Below, piece after piece: positions 8,082-15,878 of a DNA stretch of 39,360 bases. Within the stretch, counting starts at the first letter, position 1. Each line of letters starts with the position of its first letter. Under the pieces are notes generated by a model, which did not search any database, was not told the origin of the DNA, and saw nothing but the letters and a program-made list of their open reading frames with translations. This DNA comes from Streptosporangiales bacterium (GTDB taxonomy: Bacteria > Actinomycetota > Actinomycetes > Streptosporangiales > WHST01). The DNA lies in NCBI GenBank assembly GCA_009379825.1, contig WHTA01000054.1:1-39360 (forward strand), read 5' to 3'. The position numbers and the translations under genes were made by a program.

Positions 8082-8098
8082 AGTTGGATTCCACAACC
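8082..8098. promoter_or_regulatory. HxlR-type operator, copy 1 (thiolase side)
   Basis: AGTTGGATTCCACAACC matches copy 2 at 14 of 17 positions and keeps the inverted GTTGG/CAACC-type arms imperfectly. It lies 53 bases upstream of the thiolase ATG, where a repressor would cover the promoter of the thiolase-exporter operon. Assignment to HxlR is inferred from position and duplication. Confidence 0.6.
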
Positions 8099-8135
8099 CA
8101 CTGTGACGGACAAGACAGGACCGCCTGACGTGCTA

Positions 8136-8152
8136 GGTTGGATTACCCAACC
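8136..8152. promoter_or_regulatory. HxlR-type operator, copy 2 (HxlR side)
   Basis: GGTTGG-ATTAC-CCAACC is a perfect 6-bp dyad with a five-base centre, seven bases before the ATG at 8160. It begins exactly 54 bp after copy 1, close to five helical turns, so two dimers could sit on the same DNA face. Its place suggests autoregulation of the HxlR gene. Confidence 0.65.
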
Positions 8153-8159
8153 GATCCGG

Positions 8160-8612
8160 ATGTCTGTGGGTGCCGTGAGCCGGGACTGTTCGATCGCCAA
8201 CGCACTCGGCGTCATCGGCGAGCGTTGGACGCTACTCGCCCTGCGGGAGATCTTCCTGGGCAACCGGCGCTTCGACCCGATCGCACACCACACCGGCGCC
8301 AGCCGCGACATCCTCGCCACCCGACTCCGCACGCTCGTCGACGCCGGTGTGCTGGAACGGCGGCCCTACCAGGACCGGCCAACCCGGTACGAGTACGTGC
8401 CCACCGAAGCCGGGCGCGCACTGCGCCCCATCCTGCACGCGTTGATGAACTGGGGCGACCGCTACGTCACGACCGGGCCGCCACCCACCGAGTGGGAGCA
8501 CTCCTGCGGCGCCGCGCTCCGCGTGCAGCCGGTGTGCGGCCATTGCGGGCAGCCCGTGAGTTTCGACGACGTCCGTCCACGCCGGCTAGGTACCGTGCGG
8601 CCCAAGGCGTAG
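8160..8612 (+). CDS. HxlR-family transcriptional regulator
   Basis: A 150-residue winged-helix protein of the HxlR family. Near the N-terminus is the conserved cysteine followed by the family core (SRDCSIANAL, then GERWTLLALREI), then a wing with YEYVPTEAGRAL. The C-terminus has a small cysteine-rich extension (SCGAAL, CGHCGQPV) that may bind zinc. HxlR proteins sense redox or electrophilic aromatic compounds, often through the N-terminal cysteine. The ATG at 8160 is chosen over GTG 8130 because operator copy 2 spans 8136-8152 and would otherwise be inside the coding part; GTG 8175 is a third option. It is divergent from the thiolase-DHA2 operon, which it most likely represses. Confidence 0.88.
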   Translation: MSVGAVSRDCSIANALGVIGERWTLLALREIFLGNRRFDPIAHHTGASRDILATRLRTLVDAGVLERRPYQDRPTRYEYVPTEAGRALRPILHALMNWGDRYVTTGPPPTEWEHSCGAALRVQPVCGHCGQPVSFDDVRPRRLGTVRPKA

Positions 8613-8656
8613 AGCCCTGCGCCAACTCGAAGAAGCCTGCCCGCGACCGCGTGCCG

Positions 8657-9295
8657 TTAGGTCTCATGCTGTGCCGGCTCACCAGGCGGCGTCGGCGCAT
8701 TGACTCGGTACAGCACGCCTACCATCCGCAGTCCGAAACACGCGGCCGCCGCGACGAGCGCGGCCACGAGACCGTAGGCACCCAACCGGCACGCGACTGC
8801 GGTGATGGTCGCACCCAGCAACGCAGGTATGGCGTAGAGGCCGCTGCTGAGTACGGTCGGCACTCGGCGGACCAAGACATCGCGCAGGGTACCGCCGCCG
8901 ACTCCGGTGATCGCTCCAAGCAGGATCGCCGGTCCGGTGCCGAGCCCAAAGCTCCAAGCCTTCGCTGCACCGGTTACCGCGAAGAGCGCAAGCCCTGCCG
9001 CATCGAACACGTTGATGGGCAGGATGAGCCGGTGTGACCGGTGCCCGACGAGGAACGCAACGAGCCCGCCGCCGGCGGCGACGACGAGGTAGCGCCAGTC
9101 ACTGAACGTCGTCGGCGGCAGCGCACCGATAAGGATGTCGCGAACGATGCCGCCACCTAAGGCCGTGATCATGGCAAGCGTGATCACGCCCACGATGTCG
9201 AGGCGCGCGGCACGGACGGCGATCAGCGCGCCATTGAGCGCGAACGCGAACGTCCCCACGAGATCGAGATTGAGCAGCAAGGTCGCTTCGTCCAT
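8657..9295 (-). CDS. TRIC/YicG-family membrane channel protein (UPF0126)
   Basis: A 212-residue integral membrane protein with two repeats of three helices, the arrangement of bacterial TRIC-type cation channels (formerly UPF0126/YicG). The glycine-rich signatures of each repeat are visible: ALGGGIVRDILIG near residue 47 and GVGGGTLRDVLVRR near residue 135. The ATG at 9295 begins directly before TM1; longer open frame upstream is Ala/Pro-rich and not membrane-like. Family members conduct monovalent cations, mainly K+, though the physiological role in bacteria is poorly known. The gene is convergent with HxlR and has no obvious partner. Confidence 0.9.
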   Translation of the reverse strand: MDEATLLLNLDLVGTFAFALNGALIAVRAARLDIVGVITLAMITALGGGIVRDILIGALPPTTFSDWRYLVVAAGGGLVAFLVGHRSHRLILPINVFDAAGLALFAVTGAAKAWSFGLGTGPAILLGAITGVGGGTLRDVLVRRVPTVLSSGLYAIPALLGATITAVACRLGAYGLVAALVAAAACFGLRMVGVLYRVNAPTPPGEPAQHET

Positions 9296-9528
9296 GCCAG
9301 TGTTTCTAGCAGCCGCAATCAAGCCCGCAGAGCACCAGACCGCCACCCTGGCTACCGAAGCCGCCGGCAGGCACGTCGGCTCCACCTCGGGAGGCGTCTC
9401 GACACACAAGGCGGGCGTCGCGTCGGTTGACGCGGCGTCGCCGGCCTCGGCCGAACCCGCCTCGACGAGCTGTCGCGCCAGCCCGCAGCGTGGGACGAGC
9501 CGGCACCCTGCCATCGGCGCGCTCGCGC

Positions 9529-9760
9529 TCAGCTCGCCTCGCAGCCGCTTCTCCCGCGGTTTCCGTGCCGGACGGGAACCGCGGCGAGCAACACCGACGT
9601 GTACGGATGCTGTGGCTGCTCATACACCAGCTCGGTCACCCCGGTCTCGACGAATCGTCCGAGATACATCACCGCGACGCGGTCGCAGACGTTCCTGACC
9701 ACGGCGAGGTCATGCGAGATGAACAGGTAGGTGAGTCCCAGGTCGCGCTGGAGTCTCAGG
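9529..9760 (-). pseudogene. C-terminal fragment of an oligopeptide ABC transporter ATPase
   Basis: Reading the minus strand from about 9760, the translation shows the end of a DppD/OppF-like nucleotide-binding subunit: [19 protein letters not shown] with the Walker-B-distal H-loop histidine, [14 protein letters not shown], and the family tail motif [17 protein letters not shown]. Everything before this (Walker A, Q-loop, signature motif, Walker B) is missing, and upstream codons are unrelated, so it is a non-functional remnant of about 65 recognisable residues. No permease or binding-protein gene remains nearby. Confidence 0.8.
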
Positions 9761-10164
9761 GGCAGCGCGAGCGGCACGGGCGTGGATCGACTGGTTTGGC
9801 AGGGCTGATCGCCTTCACCGCGACGAACCTCGAAGCCCTGAGTTGCACCGTGACCGAGCAGCGCACCGGCTAGACCGACCCGAACCCACCGCTGGCAAGC
9901 GTGTTCGGCATCGCCGGGCAAGCCGGATCCCGACTGTCCGCGCAGGTCCCCCAAGGTCATGTCCCACAGGACCTGGAGACGTTCCCCGCCCAGGCCGAAC
10001 GGGTGACTGCCCGGAGCCGGCGGGGGATGTCGTTCTCCTCGGTAGCGCGGCTGGCACTGTGACGCAGCTTTCTGCTTTCCGCCGGTACCCCATCGGGGGC
10101 GGGGCTATCGTGCTGATACCGAGCCCGGCGCGTCCGGCGGGTCGGCCGATGAGGGGTGGGGCTC
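9761..10164. other. gap without a recognisable gene
   Basis: About 400 bases between the ABC-ATPase remnant and the response-regulator gene. No frame gives a recognisable protein, and the open frames are probably chance or decayed sequence. The last 25 bases, G-rich, include the ribosome site (GAGGGGTGGGG) for the ATG at 10165. Confidence 0.45.
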
Positions 10165-11825
10165 ATGACCAAGGCGACGATCCTCACGGTGGACGACGAT
10201 CCGATGGTCCTGCAGGCGATCAGCCGGGATCTACGAGCCAAATACGGTTCCGACTACCGGATCGTCTCGACGTCATCGGGGGCCGAGGCCCTCGCAGTGC
10301 TGGCCGAGCTGACGCAGCGTCTGCGTCCGGTCGCCCTGATCGCCACCGACCAGCGGATGCCGGGCATGACCGGCACCGAGATGCTCGAGCAGGCCAGGAG
10401 TTCCGCGCCGGACGCCAAGATCCTCCTGCTCACCGCGTACGCCGACACGGACGTCGCGATCAAGGCGATCAACGACATCGGTCTGGACTACTACCTGGTC
10501 AAGCCGTGGGAACCGCCGGCCGAACGGCTGTACCCGGTCATCGACGACCTGCTTGGGGACTGGCAGCGGGCGCACCCGCAGGACACCGAGGACGTGCAGG
10601 TGGTCGGGCACCGCTGGTCCGAGCGGGGGCACGAGGTCACCACGTTCCTGACCCGTAACTACGTGCCCTACCGGTGGCTCGACATCGACAGGGACGAGGA
10701 GGCTCAGCGGCTGTGCGGGCTCGCCCGGGCTAGGCCCGACGACCTGCCGCTGGTCTTCGTACCCGACGGCGAGGTCCTCCGCTCGCCGGCGGCGCTCGAC
10801 CTCGCCGGCGCGCTGGGCCTGCGCACCCGCGCACTGCAGCCACTCTACGACCTGTGCATAGTCGGGGGCGGACCAGCGCGGGGCTCGCGGCGGCGGTGTA
10901 CGCGGCCTCGGAGGGCCTGCGCACCGTGACCGTGGAACGGGAAGCGCCTGGGGGGCAGGCCGGCCAGAGTGCCTCCATCGAGAACTACCTGGGTTTCCCG
11001 AAAGGCCTCTCCGGCGCCGATCTCACCCACCGAGCCGTCGCACAGGCCGCCCGGTTCGGCGCGGAGATGCTGCTGGCCCGCGACGTGGCGGCGTTCGAGG
11101 AACGCGGGCCGGTGCGCGCGGTGCGCTTCGCCGACTCGCAGGACGATCTCGAGGCGCGGGCGCTGCTGGTGGCGACAGGAGTCTCCTACCGGCGGCTGGA
11201 GGCGCCTGGCCTGGCTGCGCTCACCGGTCGCGGCGTCCACTACGGCGCTACCGCCAGCGAGGCCGGCCAGTGCCAGGACGAAGAGGTCTGCATCGTCGGT
11301 GCCGCGAACTCTGCCGGCCAGGCGGCGCTCAACCTCGCCCGCTACGCGAAGCGCGTCGTCATGCTGGTCCGCGGGCGCGCTCTGGAAGACGGCATGTCCA
11401 TGTACCTGGTCGCCCGCATTCGGGAAGCACCGAACATCGAGGTCCGGCTGCACACCGTGGTGGCTGCGGCCCGTGGCGACGGTCACCTGGAGGCCGTCAC
11501 GCTGGTGGACCGGGCCTCCGGTGAGGAGGAGGAAATGGCGACCAACTGGCTGTTCGTGTTCATCGGCGCATCGCCCCGCACCGACTGGCTCGGCAGCGAG
11601 GTGAACCGGGACCAGAAGGGCTTCGTCGTCACCGGGCAGGACCTCGTGGCCAGCCCGCCGGCCGCCTGGTCGCAGGCCCGGCCGCCGTTGACGCTGGAGA
11701 CCAGCGTCCCTGGGGTGTTCGCGGCCGGCGACGTGCGGCTGAACTCCATGAAACGGGTGGCGTCCGCCGTCGGCGAGAGCGCCATGTCGGTGTACCTGGT
11801 GCACCGCTATCTGGCGGCGATGTGA
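10165..11825 (+). CDS. response regulator fused to a thioredoxin-reductase-like flavoprotein (apparent frameshift)
   Basis: Residues 1-130 are a receiver domain with acidic pocket DDD (10-12), phospho-acceptor Asp62 (IATDQRMPG), Thr90 and Lys113. Residues about 143-225 resemble a thioredoxin/glutaredoxin-like linker domain. The FAD Rossmann motif (LCIVGGGPA) starts near 230 but the frame shifts at 10877-10880: the expected GGGPAGLAAAV needs removal of a CG from a GCGCG run. The second frame runs to 11825 with VATGVSYR, the NADPH motif [13 protein letters not shown] and the C-terminal GVFAAGDVR. The CxxC site usual in thioredoxin reductases (CATC) is replaced by GATAS, so disulfide chemistry is not expected. 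The one-base overlap with the next kinase marks it as its likely partner. The shift could be a sequencing error. Confidence 0.85.
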
Positions 11826-13216
11826 TGAGCGTCGACGATCTGCGCCAGCTCAGCCTGTTCGACGGTACCGGCGACGAGCAGCTGGCCGAGTTCCTCGCCG
11901 CCGGTACCGCGGTTCCGTTCGTGCCGGGAGACGTGCTCTTCGTGGAGAACCAGCACGCCGACTTCTGGTGGGTCCTCGTGGCGGGCAGCATCGAGCTGGT
12001 ACGCAACGTCCGGGGCGAGGAGACCCGACTCGGCGTGATGGGCGAACCCGGGCAGTGGTCCGGCGGATTCCGTGCCTGGGACGAGCACGGGGTCTACCTG
12101 GCGACGGGTCGGGCCTCGACCAGTGGCCGCATCCTCCAGGTGCCGTCCCAGGACCTGCGCAGGATCTGGGCCGGCCGGTTCCCACTCGGTCTCTACCTGA
12201 CCGAAGGAGTCTCCCGCTCCGCGCGCAACTTCGAGAACCTGGCACGGCAGAAGGAAGCGCTTGTCGCCCTGGGCACGCTCGCGGCCGGGCTTGCGCACGA
12301 GCTGAATAATCCCGCCGCCGCGGCCACGCGAGCCGTCGACGCCCTCGGTCAAGCCTGCGACGAGATGCTGTCCGCCCTCCGGCGGTTGGCGGCGGCCTCG
12401 ATCGGCGCGGACCAGTTCACGGTGTTGGACGAGCTGCGCCGCGAGGTCGGGCCGAAAGCCACCGGGGCGGACGCGCTGGCCACCGCGGACCGCGAGGCCG
12501 CCCTCTCCACCTGGCTGTCCCGCCACGGGGTCGCACGCGAGTGGGAGATCGCCGCCGCACTCGCCGCCGCCCAGGTGGACGTCGCCTGGTGCGAGCGAAC
12601 GAACGAGGCCCTGGGTGACACCGCGCTCGAGCCCGGCCTGGAATGGGTGGCGAGCACCCTGTCCGTTGCGGGCCTGCTCGGGGAGGTCAAGGAATCCACC
12701 CGTCGTATCTCGGAGCTGGTGGGAGCGGTCAAGTCGTATTCACAGCTCGATCGGGCGTCGATGCAGCAGACCGACGTCACCGAGGGCCTCGACAGCACCC
12801 TGGCGATGCTGGCCCACCGGATTCCCCCTGCGGTGACCGTAGTACGGGAGTACGACAGCGACGTACCACGTATCGAGGCGCTCGCGGCCGAGCTCAACCA
12901 GGTCTGGACCAACCTGGTCAGCAACGCCCTCGACGCGATGGTCGACCAGGGGACGCTGCGCGTGTCGACCCGGATGGACAAGGACGCGGTGGTGGTGGAG
13001 GTCGGCGACACCGGCCCGGGAATGTCCGCCGAGACGAGGGATCACGCCTTCGACCCCTTCTTCACGACCAAGGGCGTCGGCGAGGGCACCGGCCTCGGGC
13101 TGGACATCTCCCGCCGCATCGTCGACCGGCACAACGGCGGCATCGCCATCGAAACCCGTCCGGGCGAAACGGTGCTCAGGGTGAGCCTCCCGCCGTACCG
13201 TTCAGCGACGAGGTGA
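11825..13216 (+). CDS. histidine kinase with N-terminal cyclic-nucleotide-binding domain
   Basis: A 463-residue protein starting at the ATG in the TGATG overlap with the upstream stop. Residues about 5-135 form a cNMP-binding/CRP-like beta-roll (PGDVLFVENQ, FWWVLVAGSIELV). The H-box is GLAHELNNPAA with His158. The catalytic domain has N-box NQVWTNLVSNALDAM (358-372), G1 GDTGPGM (394-400), F-box FDPFFTTK and G2 GEGTGLGLDI. The sequence aligning with the second dimerisation helix (ISELVGAVKSYSQLD) comes about 140 residues after His158 instead of about 65, so the helical hairpin carries a long insertion. There is no membrane segment, so it senses a cytoplasmic signal. It most likely phosphorylates the receiver of the upstream flavoprotein, forming a redox two-component pair. 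Confidence 0.9.
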   Translation: MSVDDLRQLSLFDGTGDEQLAEFLAAGTAVPFVPGDVLFVENQHADFWWVLVAGSIELVRNVRGEETRLGVMGEPGQWSGGFRAWDEHGVYLATGRASTSGRILQVPSQDLRRIWAGRFPLGLYLTEGVSRSARNFENLARQKEALVALGTLAAGLAHELNNPAAAATRAVDALGQACDEMLSALRRLAAASIGADQFTVLDELRREVGPKATGADALATADREAALSTWLSRHGVAREWEIAAALAAAQVDVAWCERTNEALGDTALEPGLEWVASTLSVAGLLGEVKESTRRISELVGAVKSYSQLDRASMQQTDVTEGLDSTLAMLAHRIPPAVTVVREYDSDVPRIEALAAELNQVWTNLVSNALDAMVDQGTLRVSTRMDKDAVVVEVGDTGPGMSAETRDHAFDPFFTTKGVGEGTGLGLDISRRIVDRHNGGIAIETRPGETVLRVSLPPYRSATR

Positions 13217-13415
13217 CTGCAGGGAGAACAGGCGTCCGTGTTCGGTCGTTGTTGGACGGACGCCGGCCAGCTGCATCGCGTGCCAGACGAGGACCTGGTG
13301 GCGGTCAGGACCGGCTTGCCGAGGTCGCGCTCCCGCGTGTCGATCATGCCCGCCGTACGGGTGCCGGTACTCGTGATGACGACGGCTCCGGTCGTGGCCG
13401 TGGTGGCGGGACACT
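13202..13415 (-). pseudogene. C-terminal remnant of a maleate-isomerase/Asp-Glu-racemase-family enzyme
   Basis: On the minus strand the translation from about 13400 reads a segment like the second half of the maleate isomerase/arylmalonate decarboxylase family: STGTRTAGMIDTRERDLGKPVLTAT. It then continues in another frame (shift near 13305, one C apparently lost) as QVLVWHAMQLAGVRP and HGRLF, ending at 13202. Only about 65 residues remain and the N-terminal catalytic cysteine half is absent. The catalytic CVSCTN position is altered to ITSTGT. It resembles the intact enzyme at 15879-16649 and probably derives from a second copy. Its end overlaps the kinase gene's 3' end on the other strand. 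Confidence 0.65.
13231..13264 (+). terminator. 9-bp inverted repeat after the kinase gene
   Basis: GGCGTCCGT (13231-13239) and ACGGACGCC (13256-13264) are perfect arms around a 16-base loop, beginning 14 bases after the kinase stop. It could end the two-component operon, although there is no T-run and the site also lies in the remnant gene on the other strand. Confidence 0.35.
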
Positions 13416-13691
13416 CACCGACCCGGACAGCAGCTGGCAGGTCTTCTCGGCCCGCCGGCGAAGCTGCACGACAGACAGCCGAACCTGTTCCCGGTCGCCT
13501 CGATCAATGCTGTGGCCAGCTGGAGCAGGATTCCCGTGCCGGCCACCCAGCTCGCGAGCGTGCCGAACTCGAGGAAGCTGCGACTGGGCGCGTCCTCGGC
13601 CATGAAGATGGCGAAGGTGGCGCCCGCCATCAGCAAGATGGTGAACGCCAGGACGCGTTGCCTGCCGATCCGGTCACCGAACTGCGAGTAG
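13416..13691 (-). pseudogene. remnant of an MHS-family transporter
   Basis: Minus-strand translation gives FGDRIGRQRVLAFTI followed by LLMAGATFAIF, the loop and helix after TM2 of metabolite:H+ symporters, then jumps directly to MAEDAPSRSFLEFGTLASW, which matches the MAEYSPDRK...SFLEVGTLAG region of the neighbouring MHS gene. About 45 residues are deleted between these parts, and both ends of the protein are missing. With the racemase-family remnant beside it, this is a decayed second copy of the transporter/enzyme pair found intact or nearly so at 13.8-16.6 kb. Confidence 0.7.
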
Positions 13692-13739
13692 TGCGTAGAT
13701 CGTGCGCAGCGTCCTGCATTGCTCTGGAGCAGCCCGGAT

Positions 13740-13755
13740 GGATTGTCAACAATCC
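13740..13755. promoter_or_regulatory. GntR operator upstream of the MHS transporter
   Basis: GGATTGT-CA-ACAATCC is a perfect 7-bp dyad with a two-base centre, 62 bases before the transporter ATG. Its core ATTGTCAACAAT differs by one base from the palindrome at 16674-16685 and by two from the one at 15881-15892, so all three probably bind the GntR protein encoded at 15177-15833. Confidence 0.65.
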
Positions 13756-13817
13756 GATCGCCGACTAGGCCTGGACTTAACCTTCGCTCTATCGACGCCC
13801 CGACGCGAGGAGGACCG

Positions 13818-15208
13818 ATGGGCGAGCCACGCTCAGCTCACGCAACGACCAGCAACGACTCCCGGCGCACGCTGCGTCGCGCGATAGCGGCATCGGCCGT
13901 CGGCAACGCGACCGAGTGGTTCGACATCGGCCTCTACGCGTACGCGGTCACCTATGTCGCAGCAGCGATCTTCCCCGGAAGCGCGGAGGACGCCGTGTTC
14001 TTCGCGCTGGGGGCATTGGCGATCTCCTACGTCGTCCGGCCGCTGGGTGGCCTCGTCTGGGGGCCACTCGGCGACCGCATCGGGCGAAGGACCGTCCTGA
14101 CGCTGACCATCCTGCTGACGGCGGGCGCCACGTTCTGCATCGGCCTGCTGCCGACCTACGAACGCGCCGGGTTCTGGGCGCCCCTGCTCCTCGTGGTGCT
14201 ACGCCTCGTGCAGGGCTTCTCCACCGGCGGCGAGTACAGCGGCGCCGCCACCTTCATGGCCGAGTACTCGCCCGATCGCAAGCGGGGGTTCTACGGCAGC
14301 TTCCTCGAGGTCGGCACGCTCGCCGGCCGCTGCTTCGGCGCCTCGCTGATGCTGGGACTCTCGATGGCGCTCGACGACGCCGCGATGCAGGCATGGGGTT
14401 GGCGCGTACCGTTCTTCCTCGCTCTGCCGCTGGGGAGCGTCGGTCTACCTTCGCTCCAAGATGGAGGACACGCCGATCTTCCGCGAGCTGGAGCGGCTCG
14501 GACAGAAGGAGACCAGCGCCAAGGCGCAGTTCACCGACCTGCTTCGCCACTACTGGAAGCCGTTGCTGTTGCTCGGCGGGCTCGTCCTGCCGCTGAACGT
14601 GGTGAACTACACGCTGCTCAGCTATGCACCCACGTACCTCAGCAAGGAAATCGGGTTGAGCGTCGACACAGCCCTGTTCGCTCCCCTTGTGGCGATGCTG
14701 GCCATGACACTCGTCGTCCCGTTCACGGGCGCACTCTCCGACAGGTACGGCAGGAAGCCGCGTGGTGGGTCTCGCTCGTCGGCCTGTTCATCCTCGTAAC
14801 GCCGATGTACGTCGTGATGGGCACGAGCCTCGCCGGCGCCGTCATCGGGACCGTGGTGCTCTGCCTGCTCTACATCCCGCAGCTGGCAACGATCTCGGGC
14901 ACCTTCCCCGCGATGTTCCCTACGCACGTCAGGTTGGCCGGCCTGGGCATCGCGTACAACGTGTCGACGGCGCTGTTCGGCGGCATCTCGGCAGCGATCA
15001 GCGACGGCTGATCCAGCTGACCGGCAACGACCTGATGCCGGCGTTCTACATGATGATCGCCTGTGCGATCGACGCCGTCGCGTTGTACTTCGTCACCGAG
15101 ACAGCGGGATGCGCCATCGGTGGTCGGGGGACACCCGGAGAACCGTTGCCGGCGAGCGTCGAGACCGGCGACCCGATCACCCAGCGCTCGAAGCCGTCGC
15201 CGTCGTGA
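13818..15208 (+). pseudogene. MHS-family MFS metabolite:H+ symporter, frameshifted
   Basis: The ATG at 13818 follows GAGGAGG. The first frame reads a typical MHS transporter: NATEWFDIGLYAY in TM1, GDRIGRRTVL loop, LRLVQGFSTGGEYSGAA and MAEYSPDRKRGFYGS. Near 14435-14460 the frame changes (SKMEDTPIFREL continues in another frame). It changes back near 14750-14762, where RKP must join WWVSLVGLF across an extra CG, and again near 15005, where one base seems missing before LIQLTGNDL. Joined, the pieces make a nearly full-length transporter of about 460 residues for a carboxylate or similar compound. Three separate shifts in otherwise good sequence mean either recent gene death or sequencing errors. 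It converges with the GntR gene and overlaps it by 32 bases. Confidence 0.75.
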
Positions 15209-15833
15209 CGGCGTCGACGAGCAGTGCCACCGCATCCTCCAGATGCGCGACGATGGTGCGATCGACGAGCGCGACGTCGGACGCCTGGAACGCCTCGGCG
15301 ATGGCGCGGTGTTCACTGACCTGCTTCGCCAGGTCGCCTTCGGCCGGCGGCACGGCGTTGAGGCACATCCGCGTCTCGGTGATGAGCGTCTCGTGCATCC
15401 GCGTCAGGTGCGGACTGTTGGCCAGCGAGACGAGAACCTGATGGAACTCCATGTTGTCGTCGAGGTGCTCGACCAACTGGGCACCGACCGCCACCGGGTC
15501 GTGCAGGAAGATCTCGGCCACGGCCGCGCGCTCCACGGCCCGACGCGCCAGGTACAGGTCACGGATGTTCTCGGCCGTGACCTCGGCGACGAAGACGCCG
15601 CGGCCGCGAACGGAGTAGAGCAGCCCCTCCTGGGTGAGCCGCTGCATCGCCTCTCGCAACGGGCTCCGGCTCACGCCGAACGCGTGCGCGAGCTTGCCCT
15701 CGATCAGCTGACTCCCCGGCAGGATCTCACCGTGGCTGATCGCCGCACGGAGCTTGTTCGCGATCAGCTCCGCCGTTGACTCCCGAGCCAGTGGCCCCAG
15801 GTGCGACTTGGACACGGACACGACGAAATCCAC
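15177..15833 (-). CDS. GntR-family regulator, FCD subfamily
   Basis: A 218-residue regulator read from a GTG at 15833 (further in-frame GTGs a few codons later are alternatives). The winged helix is clear: IANKLRAAISHGEILPGSQL, then FGVSRSPLREAMQRLTQEGLL and RGRGVFVAEV. The C-terminal all-helical FCD ligand domain shows EFHQVLVSLANSPHL, the histidine in SEHRAIAEAF, and a final HLEDA, which can bind a metal and a carboxylate effector. The loop before EFH is shorter than usual. It follows the isomerase/racemase-family gene on the same strand and faces the MHS transporter. Three copies of one palindrome mark the promoters, so it most likely represses this transporter/enzyme set and itself until the substrate is present. 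Confidence 0.88.
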   Translation of the reverse strand: MDFVVSVSKSHLGPLARESTAELIANKLRAAISHGEILPGSQLIEGKLAHAFGVSRSPLREAMQRLTQEGLLYSVRGRGVFVAEVTAENIRDLYLARRAVERAAVAEIFLHDPVAVGAQLVEHLDDNMEFHQVLVSLANSPHLTRMHETLITETRMCLNAVPPAEGDLAKQVSEHRAIAEAFQASDVALVDRTIVAHLEDAVALLVDAVTTATASSAG

Positions 15834-15878
15834 CTCGAAGACGAGTACCTGCGATCTCGGGTGAGGTCGCGGACGACA

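Noticed and set aside
5361-8096. A single 911-residue protein joining thiolase region and exporter
   Set aside because: Its first half is out of frame with the intact thiolase gene and is low-complexity; only the exporter half is real.
8130-8159. GTG 8130 as the HxlR start
   Set aside because: It would place the perfect operator palindrome inside the coding part; ATG 8160 gives a normal family N-terminus.
11822-11824. GTG 11822 as the kinase start
   Set aside because: The ATG at 11825 overlaps the upstream stop as TGATG, a standard coupling, and the GTG adds only one residue.
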